DNA from: JALZKA01 sp963753385
GTDB taxonomy: Bacteria; Actinomycetota; Thermoleophilia; Solirubrobacterales; 70-9
Direction: 5' to 3'
Assembly (NCBI GenBank): GCA_963753385.1
Contig: CAVWCC010000008.1
Span: 1,054,001 to 1,118,000 of the forward strand
DNA length: 64,000 nucleotides
How positions within the stretch are numbered: position 1 is the stretch's first letter; each line of letters opens with the position of its first letter. Under the pieces are notes generated by a model. That model saw only the letters and a list, made by a program, of their open reading frames with translations. It was not told the origin of the DNA and searched no databases. Position numbers and translations under genes: made by a program. This document shows positions 37,072-45,998 of this stretch, one piece after another.

Positions 37072-37536
37072 CCGGCGTCCCTCACGGCGCGGACCGCGGC
37101 GACGATGTGCTCGTAACCGGTGCAGCGGCAGAGGTTGCCCGACAGACCCTCGCGGATCTCGTCGTCGGTCGCGAGCGGGTATTTCCTCAGCAAGTCGGTC
37201 GCCGTCATCAGCATGCCGGGCGTGCAGAACCCGCACTGCAGCGCGTGATGCGCGTGAAAGGACTCCTGCAAGCGCGTTCAACTGGCCGATCCGGCCGAGG
37301 CTTTCCACCGTCTCGATGCGGCAGCCGTCAGCCTGCACGGCGAACATCAGGCAGGCGCGCACGCTGTCGCCGTCGAGCAGGATGGTGCACGCGCCGCACA
37401 CGCCGTGCTCGCAACCAACATGAGTGCCGGTGAGGCCGAGCGTTTGACGCAGGAAATCCGACAGCAGCAGCCGCGGCTCGACCGCGTGGCGATGCGCGGT
37501 GCCGTTGACCGTGACGGTGATGTCGCGCGTGCTCAT
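37068..37536 (-). CDS. Molybdenum hydroxylase small (2Fe-2S) subunit, one frameshift
   Basis: About 156 aa. Plant-type ferredoxin cluster GCEHGVCGACTILLDG (Cys42, 47, 50) with Cys62 in RACLMF, and the C-terminal cluster QCGFCTPGM...GNLCRCTGY. The two halves are in different frames, broken near 37,272; the outer length is 3n+1, suggesting one inserted base or two lost. ATGA overlaps with both neighbours couple it to the FAD gene and the metallohydrolase. Confidence 0.93.
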
Positions 37537-38402
37537 GGATTGCTCGCGCGTTGCCATGCGACGGTGAGTGCCTTGCGGGCGAGCACGCCGACGAGATGGC
37601 GACGGTAGTCGGCCGAGGCGTGCAGATCGGTTTCGGGCTCGACGATCGAGCGGGCGGCCGCGATGACATCGTCGCCGACGCCCTGGTCGAGTCGTACCCC
37701 CGCCAGCAGGGCCTCGGCTTCGCTCGCGCGCCGCGGCGTCGGCGCTACTCCCGTCATCGCGATGCGTGCCTGCGCAATCGCGCCGCCGGACAGCGTCAGC
37801 GTCGCCGCCACGGCGGCGAGCGCGAAGTCGCCGCTGCGGCGCGCGACTTCCTCGAAACCCCAACCGGTGCCCGGCGGCAGCTTCGGCAGCACGATTTCGG
37901 TGACGATCTCGTCCTCGGCGAGATCGACGGTCAGCGCACCGCGGAAGAAGTCGCGCGCTGCGATTGTCCGCGCTCCCGCTGCCGAGACGATACGCAGTTC
38001 GGCATCGAGCAGCAGCGCCATCATGGGCAGCTCGGCGGCGGGGTCGGCGTGCGAGAGGCTGCCGCCGATGGTGCCGCGGTTGCGGATCGCGAGATGCGCC
38101 ACATGCGTCATGGCGCAGGAGAGAACCGGAAAATGCCGCGCGATAATCGGCGAGGTCTCGAGCTGGTGGTGCCGCGTCAGCGCGCCGATACGAACGGCAT
38201 CGGCCTCCTCGCGCACGTAAGCCAGATCCGGAATGCGGTTGATGTCGACCAGCGTCGCGGGCCGCAGCAAACGGAAATTGAGCATCGGCACGAGGCTCTG
38301 TCCGCCCGCGATGATTTTCGCGTCGCCGGCGGCCTGCGCCAGCGCCGCGACCGCCATCTCGACCGAGTCGGCGACGACATACTCAAACGCGGCCGGCTTC
38401 AT
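37533..38402 (-). CDS. Molybdenum hydroxylase FAD (medium) subunit
   Basis: 289 aa, intact. MKPAAFEYVVADSVEMAVAAL, KIIAGGQSLVPMLNFRL (FAD pyrophosphate motif), HVAHLAIRNRGTIGGSLSHADPAAELP and a CO dehydrogenase flavoprotein C-terminal domain (RASEAEALLAG). It passes electrons from the Mo/FeS centres to NAD or another acceptor. First gene of the operon, 53 bp downstream of marR on the same strand. Confidence 0.95.
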   Translation of the reverse strand: MKPAAFEYVVADSVEMAVAALAQAAGDAKIIAGGQSLVPMLNFRLLRPATLVDINRIPDLAYVREEADAVRIGALTRHHQLETSPIIARHFPVLSCAMTHVAHLAIRNRGTIGGSLSHADPAAELPMMALLLDAELRIVSAAGARTIAARDFFRGALTVDLAEDEIVTEIVLPKLPPGTGWGFEEVARRSGDFALAAVAATLTLSGGAIAQARIAMTGVAPTPRRASEAEALLAGVRLDQGVGDDVIAAARSIVEPETDLHASADYRRHLVGVLARKALTVAWQRASNP

Positions 38403-38455
38403 GCGGTGATGGCGCCCCCTGTTTCCGCAAGGCTACCTCACGTGAAGACCGTCCG

Positions 38456-39040
38456 CTATCGTGTCTCGAGTTCCGCCAGCAGATAGTTCTGCAGCGCGAC
38501 CGCGCGCGCGCCGCTCTCGATCAGCCGCTCCACGATGCCGGTGAGCCGCTCGAACTCTTCGCGGCTGAGTGAACCGAACTCGACGTCGTTCACCTTGCGT
38601 TGAATCGGCGCGAGCCGCTCCAGCGCGGCACGCCCCTGCGCCGACACCGTCAGGGTCACGCGTCGCCGGTCGCCCGCGTCGGTCCGCTTGTCGATCAGCC
38701 CGAGCTTCAGCAGCCGTCCGGCGACCGCCGTGATGAACGCGCCGGAGAGATAAAGGTGGTCCGCGACGGTCTTCACGTTCACGTCGCCGTCCTGCGACAG
38801 GTGCGCAATGGAAATCAGCACGGTGTATTCGATCCCGGCGAGCCCGATCACCTTGGCGTGGCCGGCGCGGATGCGCTCGTGATGCGCCGCAAAACCGAAC
38901 AGGGCGTGGATCAGGTGGCGGAATTGCCGGTCGCGCCCACCGCTGAGCAGTTCCGGCCGCGAGGTGGTGAGCGGCAGGTTCGCGCGCGTCTTTCCGGCGC
39001 GCTGGACGGGGGCGGCCGTCTTCGGGACGCTTCGGGGCAT
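38456..39040 (-). CDS. MarR-family transcriptional regulator
   Basis: 194 aa. Winged-helix region VLISIAHLSQDGDVNVKTVADHL, YLSGAFITAVAGRLLKLGLI and RRRVTLTVSAQGRAALERL are the MarR recognition helix and wing. The N-terminal 40 residues are basic and low-complexity (PRSVPKTAAPVQRAGKTRA). It sits between the hydroxylase operon and the divergent AA_synth/HpaB/enamidase operon, and its own promoter region holds a perfect palindrome, so it probably represses both. Confidence 0.9.
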   Translation of the reverse strand: MPRSVPKTAAPVQRAGKTRANLPLTTSRPELLSGGRDRQFRHLIHALFGFAAHHERIRAGHAKVIGLAGIEYTVLISIAHLSQDGDVNVKTVADHLYLSGAFITAVAGRLLKLGLIDKRTDAGDRRRVTLTVSAQGRAALERLAPIQRKVNDVEFGSLSREEFERLTGIVERLIESGARAVALQNYLLAELETR

Positions 39041-39068
39041 GGCGCGACATTAGCACCCAATAGCGAAC

Positions 39069-39097
39069 TTGAAAAGCTAACTGAGTTAGGTAATTAT
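39069..39097 (+). promoter_or_regulatory. Promoter with palindromic MarR-type operator in its spacer
   Basis: TTGAAA at 39069-39074 (-35) and AATTAT at 39092-39097 (-10) with a 17 bp spacer drive the plus-strand gene at 39133. The spacer contains CTAACT-G-AGTTAG (39077-39089), a perfect palindrome typical in size and symmetry for MarR dimers; binding there would block polymerase. It is 37-49 bp from the divergent marR start. Confidence 0.75.
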
Positions 39098-39132
39098 CAG
39101 CGGGTCGGCTTTATCCCCCGAGGGCGCGATCG

Positions 39133-39705
39133 ATGCAGATCAAGCGGACGCTGACCTTCACGGAAGAGATCGGTGAGGCAGCCGGTCAGCGCATCGATCC
39201 GCCGCTGCGCAAGGTCGCGGTCGCGGCGATCGTCGACAATCCATTCGCGGGACGCTTCGAGCAGGATCTGTCGCGGCTGACCGACGCGAGCGCCGACATC
39301 GGCAAGCACATCTGCGGTCTCGCCGTCGCGCTGCTCGGCCCGCTCAAGCCGGAGAGCTACGGCAAGGCCGCCGTCATCGGCATGAACGGTGAACAGGAGC
39401 ACGGCGTCGCGATGCTGACCACCGTGTTCGGCAACGTGATGCGCGACGCGGCGGGCGGCGGCAAGGCCTGGATTTCCTCGCTCACCAAGCGTGCCGCGCC
39501 GGGCGCCACGATCGACATTCCGCTGGCGCACAAGGACGCCCTGTACGTGCGCTCGCACTACGACGGGGTCACGATCACGCTACCCGATGCGCCGCTGCCG
39601 GACGAGATCGCGATCATCTGCGCCTACGCGAACCGCGGGCGGCCGAACCATCGCGTCGGCGGCTTGAGCGTGAAGGACATCAAGGGCGTCGACGGCCTGA
39701 CATAA
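39133..39705 (+). CDS. AA_synth (DUF1185) family protein
   Basis: 190 aa, intact. MQIKRTLTFTEEIGEAAGQR, VAVAAIVDNPFAGRFEQDL, YGKAAVIGMNGEQEHGVAML, KDALYVRSHYDGVTITLPD and the closing ANRGRPNHRVGGLSVKDIKG match the so-called amino acid synthesis family (PF06684). The biochemical role of this family is not established; it recurs beside flavin monooxygenases and amidohydrolases in alphaproteobacteria. First gene of the MarR-controlled plus-strand operon. Confidence 0.88.
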   Translation: MQIKRTLTFTEEIGEAAGQRIDPPLRKVAVAAIVDNPFAGRFEQDLSRLTDASADIGKHICGLAVALLGPLKPESYGKAAVIGMNGEQEHGVAMLTTVFGNVMRDAAGGGKAWISSLTKRAAPGATIDIPLAHKDALYVRSHYDGVTITLPDAPLPDEIAIICAYANRGRPNHRVGGLSVKDIKGVDGLT

Positions 39706-39715
39706 TCTTTGTGAA

Positions 39716-39760
39716 GCATGATCTTCTCCGAAGACCGCTGCACACTTTTCGGGATCATGC
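39716..39760. repeat. Intergenic inverted repeat of Bradyrhizobium type
   Basis: Arms GCATGATC (39716-39723) and GATCATGC (39753-39760) enclose TTCTCCGAAGACC...CACTTTTCGG. From memory, this approximately 45-base AAGCATGATC...CACTTTTCGGGATCATGC element is dispersed in many copies in Bradyrhizobiaceae. It lies between the AA_synth and HpaB-like genes, 14 bp before the latter, so it may also affect mRNA stability within the operon. Confidence 0.85.
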
Positions 39761-39773
39761 TCAGGAGCAGACC

Positions 39774-41247
39774 ATGAGCTGCAAGACAGGCGCGGAGCAC
39801 ATCAAGTCGCTGCAGGACGGCCGCACGGTCTACATCGACGGCAAGCTCGTCGGCGACGTGACGGTGCATCCGGCGTTCCGCAATTCGGTGCAATCGGCCG
39901 GGATGCTGTACGACTTCCAGGCGCGGCCCGAAAATCTCGAGCTGATGACCTTCAAGCCGAACGGCGGCAATCGCCGGATCAATCGCGCCTGGCAGATGCC
40001 GCGCAACTACGCCGAGATGGTGCAGCGGCGCAAGGCCATGCAGGCCTGGGCGCAGCTGTCCTGCGGCTTCATGGGGCGTTCGCCGGATCACCTCGCCTCT
40101 TCGGTCATCGGGCAGGTGATGGGCATCGAGGTGTTCGAGAAGCACGGAGCGGCGCGCGCCAAGGCGCTGCGCGACTACTACGAGGAAGCGAGCCGCAACG
40201 ATTACTTCCTCACCTACGTGATCATCAATCCGCAGGCGGAGCGCGGCAAGGACTGGGGCGAGCAGGCGCAGGACCTCGTTGCGAGCATCGTCGACGAGGA
40301 CGCCGGCGGCATCACGATCCGCGGCGCGAAAATGCTCGGGACGTCGTCGATCATGGCGAACGAAGTGTTCGTCGCGAACCTGCAGCCGCTCAAACCCGGC
40401 GAGGAGGCGCTTGCTTTCTCCTGCGCGCTGCCGATGAACGCCAAGGGGCTGCGCGTGCTGTCGCGCAAGTCCTACGAGGCCGCCGCGGTGTCGGTGTTCG
40501 ACAACCCGATCTCGTCGCGCTTCGACGAGAACGATGCACTGATCTACTTCGACGACGTCAAGGTGCCGTGGGAGCGCGTGTTCGTGCATCGCGACCCCGA
40601 CATGTGCCGCGCGCAGTTCCACGACACGCCGGGCCACGCCTACCAGAACTACCAGGCGCAGATCCGTCTCTCGGTGAAGATCAAGTTCCTGTGCGGCCTC
40701 GCGCACCGCCTCACCGAGGCGATCGGCACCACCGCGATGCCGCCGGTGCGCGAGGCAGCTCGGGTTCCTCGCCGCGCAGGTCAGCATGGTCAACGCCATG
40801 ATGGCCGGCATGGAGGCCGAGGGCACGATGCGCGGCGAATGGTACGTGCCGAACCGGCACTTCATGTATTCGGCGCAGGTGCTGACCCAGGACCTCTATC
40901 CGAAGGTGATCAACACCATCCGCGACCTTGCCGGCGGCGCGCTGATCATGCTGCCGTCCTCGATCCATGATTACGAAGACCCGCTGCTGGCGCGGATCAT
41001 CAACACGACACAGCGCGCCGCGAAGATGAGCCCGGAGGAGAAGGTCAAGTTCCTCAAGGCCGCATGGGATGCGGTCGGCTCGGAATTCGGCTCGCGCCAC
41101 ACCCAGTATGAGATGTTCTACGCCGGCGCGCGCTTCGTCACCACCGGCCACAGCTACCGCACCTTCGACTGGGCGGGGGCGACCGGCATGGTCGACAACC
41201 TGATGAGCTCCTACCAGCTTTCCGACGAACTGCGTCCGGCGTCGTGA
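39774..41247 (+). CDS. HpaB-like flavin-dependent monooxygenase, one frameshift
   Basis: About 491 aa. MSCKTGAEHIKSLQDGRTVY, CGFMGRSPDHLASSVIG, DYFLTYVIINPQAERGKDWG and IYFDDVKVPWERVFVHRD are signatures of the 4-hydroxyphenylacetate 3-monooxygenase oxygenase component (acyl-CoA-dehydrogenase fold, uses reduced FAD from a separate reductase). A break near 40,757 splits off SMVNAMMAGMEAEGTMRGEW. No HpaC-type reductase is in view. The substrate is not determined; its operon partner is an enamidase homologue, pointing away from a simple phenol. Confidence 0.9.
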
Positions 41248-41248
41248 C

Positions 41249-42445
41249 ATGAAGGTCGCGATCGTCAATCTCGGACAGATCGTATCGGGCAACTGGCGCG
41301 ACCCGTTCGCGGCCGGCGACACGATCATCACCGAGGGCGAGCGCATCGTCTCGGTCGGCACCGCGCCGGCCGGCGCGGTCGAGAGCGCGGACGTGGTGAT
41401 CGATGCCGGCGGCATGACGGCGATCCCGGGCCTGATCGACAGCCACGTGCACGTGACATTCGGCGACTACACGCCGCGCCAGCGCACGGTCGGCTACCTT
41501 GAGAGCTACCTGCATGGCGGCACCACGACGGCGATCTCGGCCAGCGAAGTGCACGTGCCCGGGCGGCCGCGTGACGTCGAGGGCGTGAAAGCGCTCGCGG
41601 TCGCGGCGCAGCGCTGCTTTGCGGACTACCGGCCGGGCGGCATGAAGGTGATCGCCGGCTCGGTCATCCTCGAGCCGGGGCTGAAGGAGGCCGACTTCCT
41701 CGAGCTGGCCGAGAGGGGCGTGCGGCTCGCCAAGGCCGGCTTCGGCGCGGTGCAGACCGCCTACGACTATGTGCCGATGGTGGCGGACGCGCGCGCCGCC
41801 GGGCTGATCACCACCTGCCACACCGGTGGCTCGTCGATCCCGGGTTCCGGCGCGATCACCGGCGATCATCTGCTCAAGATGCACCCGCACGTGTCGTTCC
41901 ACATCAACGGCGGGCCGACCGCGATGCCGGACCGGGATTTCGAGCGGGTCATCCGGGAGAGCGAGATCGCCCTGCAGGTCTGCACCGCCGGAAACCTGCG
42001 CACGACGCTGCTCTGCGCCAGGCTCGCCGACGCCCACGGCGCGTTCGATCGCTTCATCATCGCGACCGACACGCCGACCGGGAGTGGCATCATGCCGCTC
42101 GGCATGCTCTACACCATCGCGCACCTTTCGAGCCTGACCGACATGACCCCGGAACGCTTCATCTGCGCCGCCTCGGGCAGCAACGCGCGCGTCTACGGCC
42201 TGGACTTAGGGCTTCTCGCGCCCGGCAAGGCCGCCGATATCGTGCTGATCGACGCGCCGGACGGCGGCACGCAGCAGACGGCGCTCGCGGCGATCAAGCA
42301 CGGCGATATCGCGGCCATCGGCGCGGTGGTGACCGCCGGCGTCCCGCGCTTCGTCGGCCGCAGCCGCAACACGCCGGCCACCACCCGCAAGGCGCGCGTC
42401 GCAGTGTCGCGCGTGACACAGGACTTCGCGGCGGCCGCGCATTGA
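41249..42445 (+). CDS. Enamidase-like amidohydrolase
   Basis: 398 aa, intact. Metal motif DSHVHVTFGDYTPRQ (His66, His68), THTGGSSIPGS region with His191, HINGGPTAM with His218, and Asp274 in ATDTPTGSGIMP. Over its whole length it resembles enamidase of Eubacterium barkeri nicotinate fermentation as I remember it (GGDYAPRQ, MHTGGTSIPGS, SHINGGPTA, SRNTPP). The bridging ligand, Glu164 in that enzyme, appears to be Lys162 here (AKAGFGA), as in carbamylated-Lys amidohydrolases. It likely hydrolyses a cyclic enamide or lactam. The stop of HpaB is 1 bp away. Confidence 0.85.
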   Translation: MKVAIVNLGQIVSGNWRDPFAAGDTIITEGERIVSVGTAPAGAVESADVVIDAGGMTAIPGLIDSHVHVTFGDYTPRQRTVGYLESYLHGGTTTAISASEVHVPGRPRDVEGVKALAVAAQRCFADYRPGGMKVIAGSVILEPGLKEADFLELAERGVRLAKAGFGAVQTAYDYVPMVADARAAGLITTCHTGGSSIPGSGAITGDHLLKMHPHVSFHINGGPTAMPDRDFERVIRESEIALQVCTAGNLRTTLLCARLADAHGAFDRFIIATDTPTGSGIMPLGMLYTIAHLSSLTDMTPERFICAASGSNARVYGLDLGLLAPGKAADIVLIDAPDGGTQQTALAAIKHGDIAAIGAVVTAGVPRFVGRSRNTPATTRKARVAVSRVTQDFAAAAH

Positions 42446-42511
42446 AACGGGAAGTGTGAGTTTGGTTGTGACGGACCGGCCTGCGATCTCCGACCTGCGA
42501 CCGTCGCGCCG

Positions 42512-42541
42512 TTGCGGCGCCGAAAACGCGGTGCCTATAAT
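42512..42541 (+). promoter_or_regulatory. Sigma70-type promoter before the second Liv operon
   Basis: TTGCGG (42512-42517), 18 bp spacer, TATAAT (42536-42541), 33 bp ahead of the livH start at 42575. The -10 is a perfect consensus. It would give the transporter its own transcript besides read-through from the enamidase operon. Confidence 0.6.
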
Positions 42542-42574
42542 GTCGACAGCTCCCGCGCAGCGTATCCGGCCGGC

Positions 42575-43448
42575 ATGATTTACCAGCAGCTGATCAACGG
42601 CCTGATGCTCGGCGCCTCCTACGCGCTGGTCGCGATCGGATACACGCTGATCTTCGGCGTGCTCAACCTGCTCTATTTCGCCCATGGCGAGATCTTCATG
42701 GTCGGCGCGTTCGTCGGCCTGTTCCTCGTGCTCCACGCGGGCTTCGGCATCTATGGCGCGCTGGTCGGCGCGATGATCGCCTGCGCGATCCTCGGCGTGC
42801 TCTCGGTGTTCGTGGCGATCCGACCGGTGCCGAAGGATCGGCCCGCTTGCCCCACTGATCAGCACCATCGGCCTCACCATCGTGCTGCAGAACCTCTTCG
42901 TCTATTTCATCGGCGGCCAGCAGCTCGCGTTCCCCGAGACGATCAAGCAGACGCTCTATCACGTCGGACCGATCACGGTGAGCTCGACGCAGATCTTCAT
43001 CCTCGGCGTCGCCATCGGCCTGATGGTGCTGCTCTGGCTGTTCATCGAGCGCACCAAGATGGGCCGCGCCATCCGGGCGGTCGCCGAGAACCACGAGACC
43101 GCCGCGCTGCTCGGCGTCGACGTCAACCGCGTCGTGATCGTGACGTTCATCATCGGCTCCGGCATCGCCGGGATCGCCGGCGTGCTCGACGGCCTGAAGA
43201 ACTCGAGCATCTCGCCGTTCATGGGGCTCGGCGCCGCCGTGAAGGGGTTGATCGTCATGTTGCTCGGCGGGCTCGGCAACGTGCCCGGCGCCATGGTGGC
43301 CGGCCTGATGCTCGGCATGATCGAGATTCTGTCCGCCGCCTACATCGGCACGACCGAGCGTGACCTGTTCTCGTTCCTGATCCTGATTCTCATTCTGCTG
43401 TTCCGGCCGACCGGCCTGTTCGGCACCCGCACCGCCGAGCAAAGGTAG
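42575..43448 (+). CDS. Liv-type ABC transporter permease (LivH-like), one frameshift
   Basis: About 290 aa. MIYQQLINGLMLGASYALVA, GVLNLLYFAHGEIFMVGAFV, then after a break near 42,835 LAPLISTIGLTIVLQNLFVY and GLGAAVKGLIVMLLGGLGNV. Membrane permease, about eight helices. The outer length is 3n+1. First gene of the second transporter (H-M-G-F-SBP). Confidence 0.92.
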
Positions 43449-43451
43449 GCC

Positions 43452-44411
43452 ATGTTCGACGGGCTGATCGACGGTTACACCCAATCGATCCTGATCTTCA
43501 CCGGCATCAGCGTCATCGCGGCCTACAGCTTCTTCGCGCCGTTCAAGACCGGCCAGGTGTCACTCGGCCAGGCCGGCTTCATGGCGGTCGGCGCTTACGC
43601 GGCCGCCGTGATGACGCAGAAGTTCGGCCTGCCGTTCGCCGCCGCACTTCCGGTGGCCGGGATTTTCGCCGGTGTGATCGGCGTCATCGTCGGGTTTCCG
43701 GCGTTGCGCATCAAGGGCATCTACCTGCTGCTCCTGACACTCGGCTTCGGCGAGATCATCTCGGTGATTGCGCTCTCGTGGGACTATGTCGGCGGCGCGC
43801 AGGGCTACCGTAACATTCCATTCAATCCGCGCACGCTCGACTATGTGATCGGCACCATCATCGTGCTGATCGTCTTTTTCGGCCGGCTCGAGCGCTCGAG
43901 CCTCGGCCGCGCGATGGACTCGATCCATCAGGACGAGACCGCCGCCGAGGTGATGGGCATCGACGTCGTTCGGGTAAAACTGTTCGCGTTCGGGCTCGGC
44001 GCCGCGATCGCCGGCATCGCGGGTGCGCTCTACGCGCATCAGGCGACCTTCATGGATTCGACCACCTTCAACATCATGCTGGCGGTCGAGATTTTGACGT
44101 TTGTGGTGATCGGCGGCGGCAGCACCTACTGGGGTCCGCTGATCGGCGCGGTCGTGCTGTCGCTGCTGCCGGAGTTCCTGCGCACGCTGCGCGAGTGGCT
44201 GGAGCTGCTGCCGGCCGGGATGACGAACTTCTATCCCGCCAATCGCATCTACGAGTTCCTGCACGGCTTCCTCGATTTCGAGAACGCCAAGCGGCTCATC
44301 TTCTACGGCCTGATCCTCATGCTGATGATGATCGTGCGGCCGGACGGATTGCTCACGCGCGACTCGCTGCCGCGCCTGCCATTCATCCGATGGAAGGCGC
44401 GCCATGCCTGA
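43452..44411 (+). CDS. Liv-type ABC transporter permease (LivM-like)
   Basis: 319 aa, intact, with 8-9 hydrophobic segments. FFAPFKTGQVSLGQAGFMAV, GFPALRIKGIYLLLLTLGFG and SIHQDETAAEVMGIDVVRVK (cytoplasmic coupling loop) are LivM features. It starts 3 bp after livH and overlaps livG by 8 bp. Confidence 0.94.
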   Translation: MFDGLIDGYTQSILIFTGISVIAAYSFFAPFKTGQVSLGQAGFMAVGAYAAAVMTQKFGLPFAAALPVAGIFAGVIGVIVGFPALRIKGIYLLLLTLGFGEIISVIALSWDYVGGAQGYRNIPFNPRTLDYVIGTIIVLIVFFGRLERSSLGRAMDSIHQDETAAEVMGIDVVRVKLFAFGLGAAIAGIAGALYAHQATFMDSTTFNIMLAVEILTFVVIGGGSTYWGPLIGAVVLSLLPEFLRTLREWLELLPAGMTNFYPANRIYEFLHGFLDFENAKRLIFYGLILMLMMIVRPDGLLTRDSLPRLPFIRWKARHA

Positions 44412-45197
44412 CGCGCCCGCGTATCTGGCAATCGAGGGGCTCACCAAGCGCTTCGGCGGCTTCTATGCGCTGAACGAGCTCACCATGGAGGTCGCGCGCG
44501 GCCATATCCATGCGCTGATCGGGCCGAACGGCGCCGGCAAGACGACGTTCTTCAATCTGGTAACCGGCGTGCTCGCCGCCGACTCCGGGCGCATCACCTT
44601 CGAGGGCGATATTGTCGACGATGCGCGCGCCTCGCGGCGCACGCTGCGCGGCATTGCGCGCACGTTCCAGAACATCCGCCTGTTTCCGCATCTCAGCGTG
44701 CTCGAGACCGTGATGATCGGCGAGCACTGCCGCTCGTATCCGTCGGTCTGGAAGGCGCTCGGCAGCGCGGTGCTGCAGCGCCCGTTCGGCGAAGCGCGCG
44801 AGGAACGCCACATGCGCGAGAACGCCATGGAGCTGCTGGCGTTCTTCGGCCTCGCCGAGAAGCACGATACAGGGCGTCCGACCTGCCCTACGGCGATCAG
44901 CGCCGGCTCGAAATGGCGCGCGCGCTCGCGACGCAGCCGCGGCTGCTGCTGCTCGACGAGCCGGCGGCGGGCATGAACCCGCAGGAAACCCATGAGCTCG
45001 ACGAACTGATCACCCGCATCCGCGATCGCGGCGTGACCATCGTGCTGGTCGAGCACGACATGCGCCTCGTGATGGAGATCTCCGACCGCATCACCGTACT
45101 CAACTTCGGCACCAAGATCGCCGACGGCGTGCCGGCCGAAATCCAGGCAAATCCGACCGTGATCGAGGCCTATCTCGGCGAGGACGTGGCGCTATGA
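44404..45197 (+). CDS. Liv-type ABC transporter ATPase (LivG-like), one frameshift
   Basis: About 264 aa. Walker A GPNGAGKTT, GIARTFQNIRLFPHLSV, then a lost G near 44,873 (GGGG read as GGG) hides the signature SDLPYGDQRRLEMARAL; Walker B LLLLDEPAAGMNPQETHEL and the LivG tail NPTVIEAYLGED follow. In this copy the ABC signature is LPYGDQRR rather than LSGGQ, common in LivG. Confidence 0.93.
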
Positions 45198-45910
45198 CGA
45201 TGCTGACCATCGCGGGCCTGCGCGCCGGCTACGGCAAGATCGAGGTGCTGCATGACGTCGGGCTGACGATCGCTCAAGGGCAGATCGTCACGTTGATCGG
45301 CGCCAACGGCGCGGGCAAGACCACGCTGTTGAAGACCATCTCCGGGCTGGTCCGTCCGAACGCCGGCACGATCACGTTCGAAGGCGAAAGCATCGTGCGG
45401 CGGCCCGCACACAAGATCGTCGCGCGCGGCTTGAGCCATGTGCCCGAGGGTCGCGCGATCCTCAAGCGCATGACGGTGTTCGACAACCTGCGCATGGGCG
45501 CCTACGTGCGTAGCGACGCCGAGGTCGGCCGCGACATCGACGCGGTTTTCCAGCGCTTTCCGGTGCTGGGCGAGCGGCGCGGCCAGATGGCCGGAACGCT
45601 CTCCGGCGGCGAGCAGCAGATGCTCGCGATCGGCCGCGCGCTGGTGGCGCGCCCGCGCCTGCTGCTGCTCGACGAGCCGTCGCTCGGGCTGGCGCCCAAA
45701 TTCGTCACGCGGATTTTCCTCACGCTGCGGGAGCTCAGGCAGGAGGGCAAGACCATCCTTCTGGTCGAGCAAAACGCCCGTCAGGCGCTACAGGTTGCCG
45801 ACACCGGCTACGTCATGGAGCGCGGCCGGATCGTGCTCAGCGGCACCGGCGAGGCGCTGCTCAACATGCCGGAGGTGCGGCGGACCTATCTCGGGCAGAG
45901 CGCCGCATAA
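45194..45910 (+). CDS. Liv-type ABC transporter ATPase (LivF-like)
   Basis: 238 aa, intact. Walker A GANGAGKTTLLK, signature LSGGEQQMLAIGRAL, Walker B LLLLDEPSLGLAP, and LVEQNARQALQVADTGYVME. ATGA-type 4 bp overlap with livG. It forms the ATPase pair of the second transporter. Confidence 0.95.
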   Translation: MTMLTIAGLRAGYGKIEVLHDVGLTIAQGQIVTLIGANGAGKTTLLKTISGLVRPNAGTITFEGESIVRRPAHKIVARGLSHVPEGRAILKRMTVFDNLRMGAYVRSDAEVGRDIDAVFQRFPVLGERRGQMAGTLSGGEQQMLAIGRALVARPRLLLLDEPSLGLAPKFVTRIFLTLRELRQEGKTILLVEQNARQALQVADTGYVMERGRIVLSGTGEALLNMPEVRRTYLGQSAA

Positions 45911-45998
45911 AAGAAGGCTGCCCGGTTCGCGGAACGGTAGATGACGCAAGAAGACGGGGAATGAGACGGAAGCTGGCTCACGGTTTCGGGAGGTGAAT

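Noticed and set aside
33953..38402. Form I aerobic CO dehydrogenase (coxMSL).
   Set aside because: The large subunit lacks the Cys-bearing VAYxCSFR loop, and the gene order with an inserted metallohydrolase differs from cox operons.
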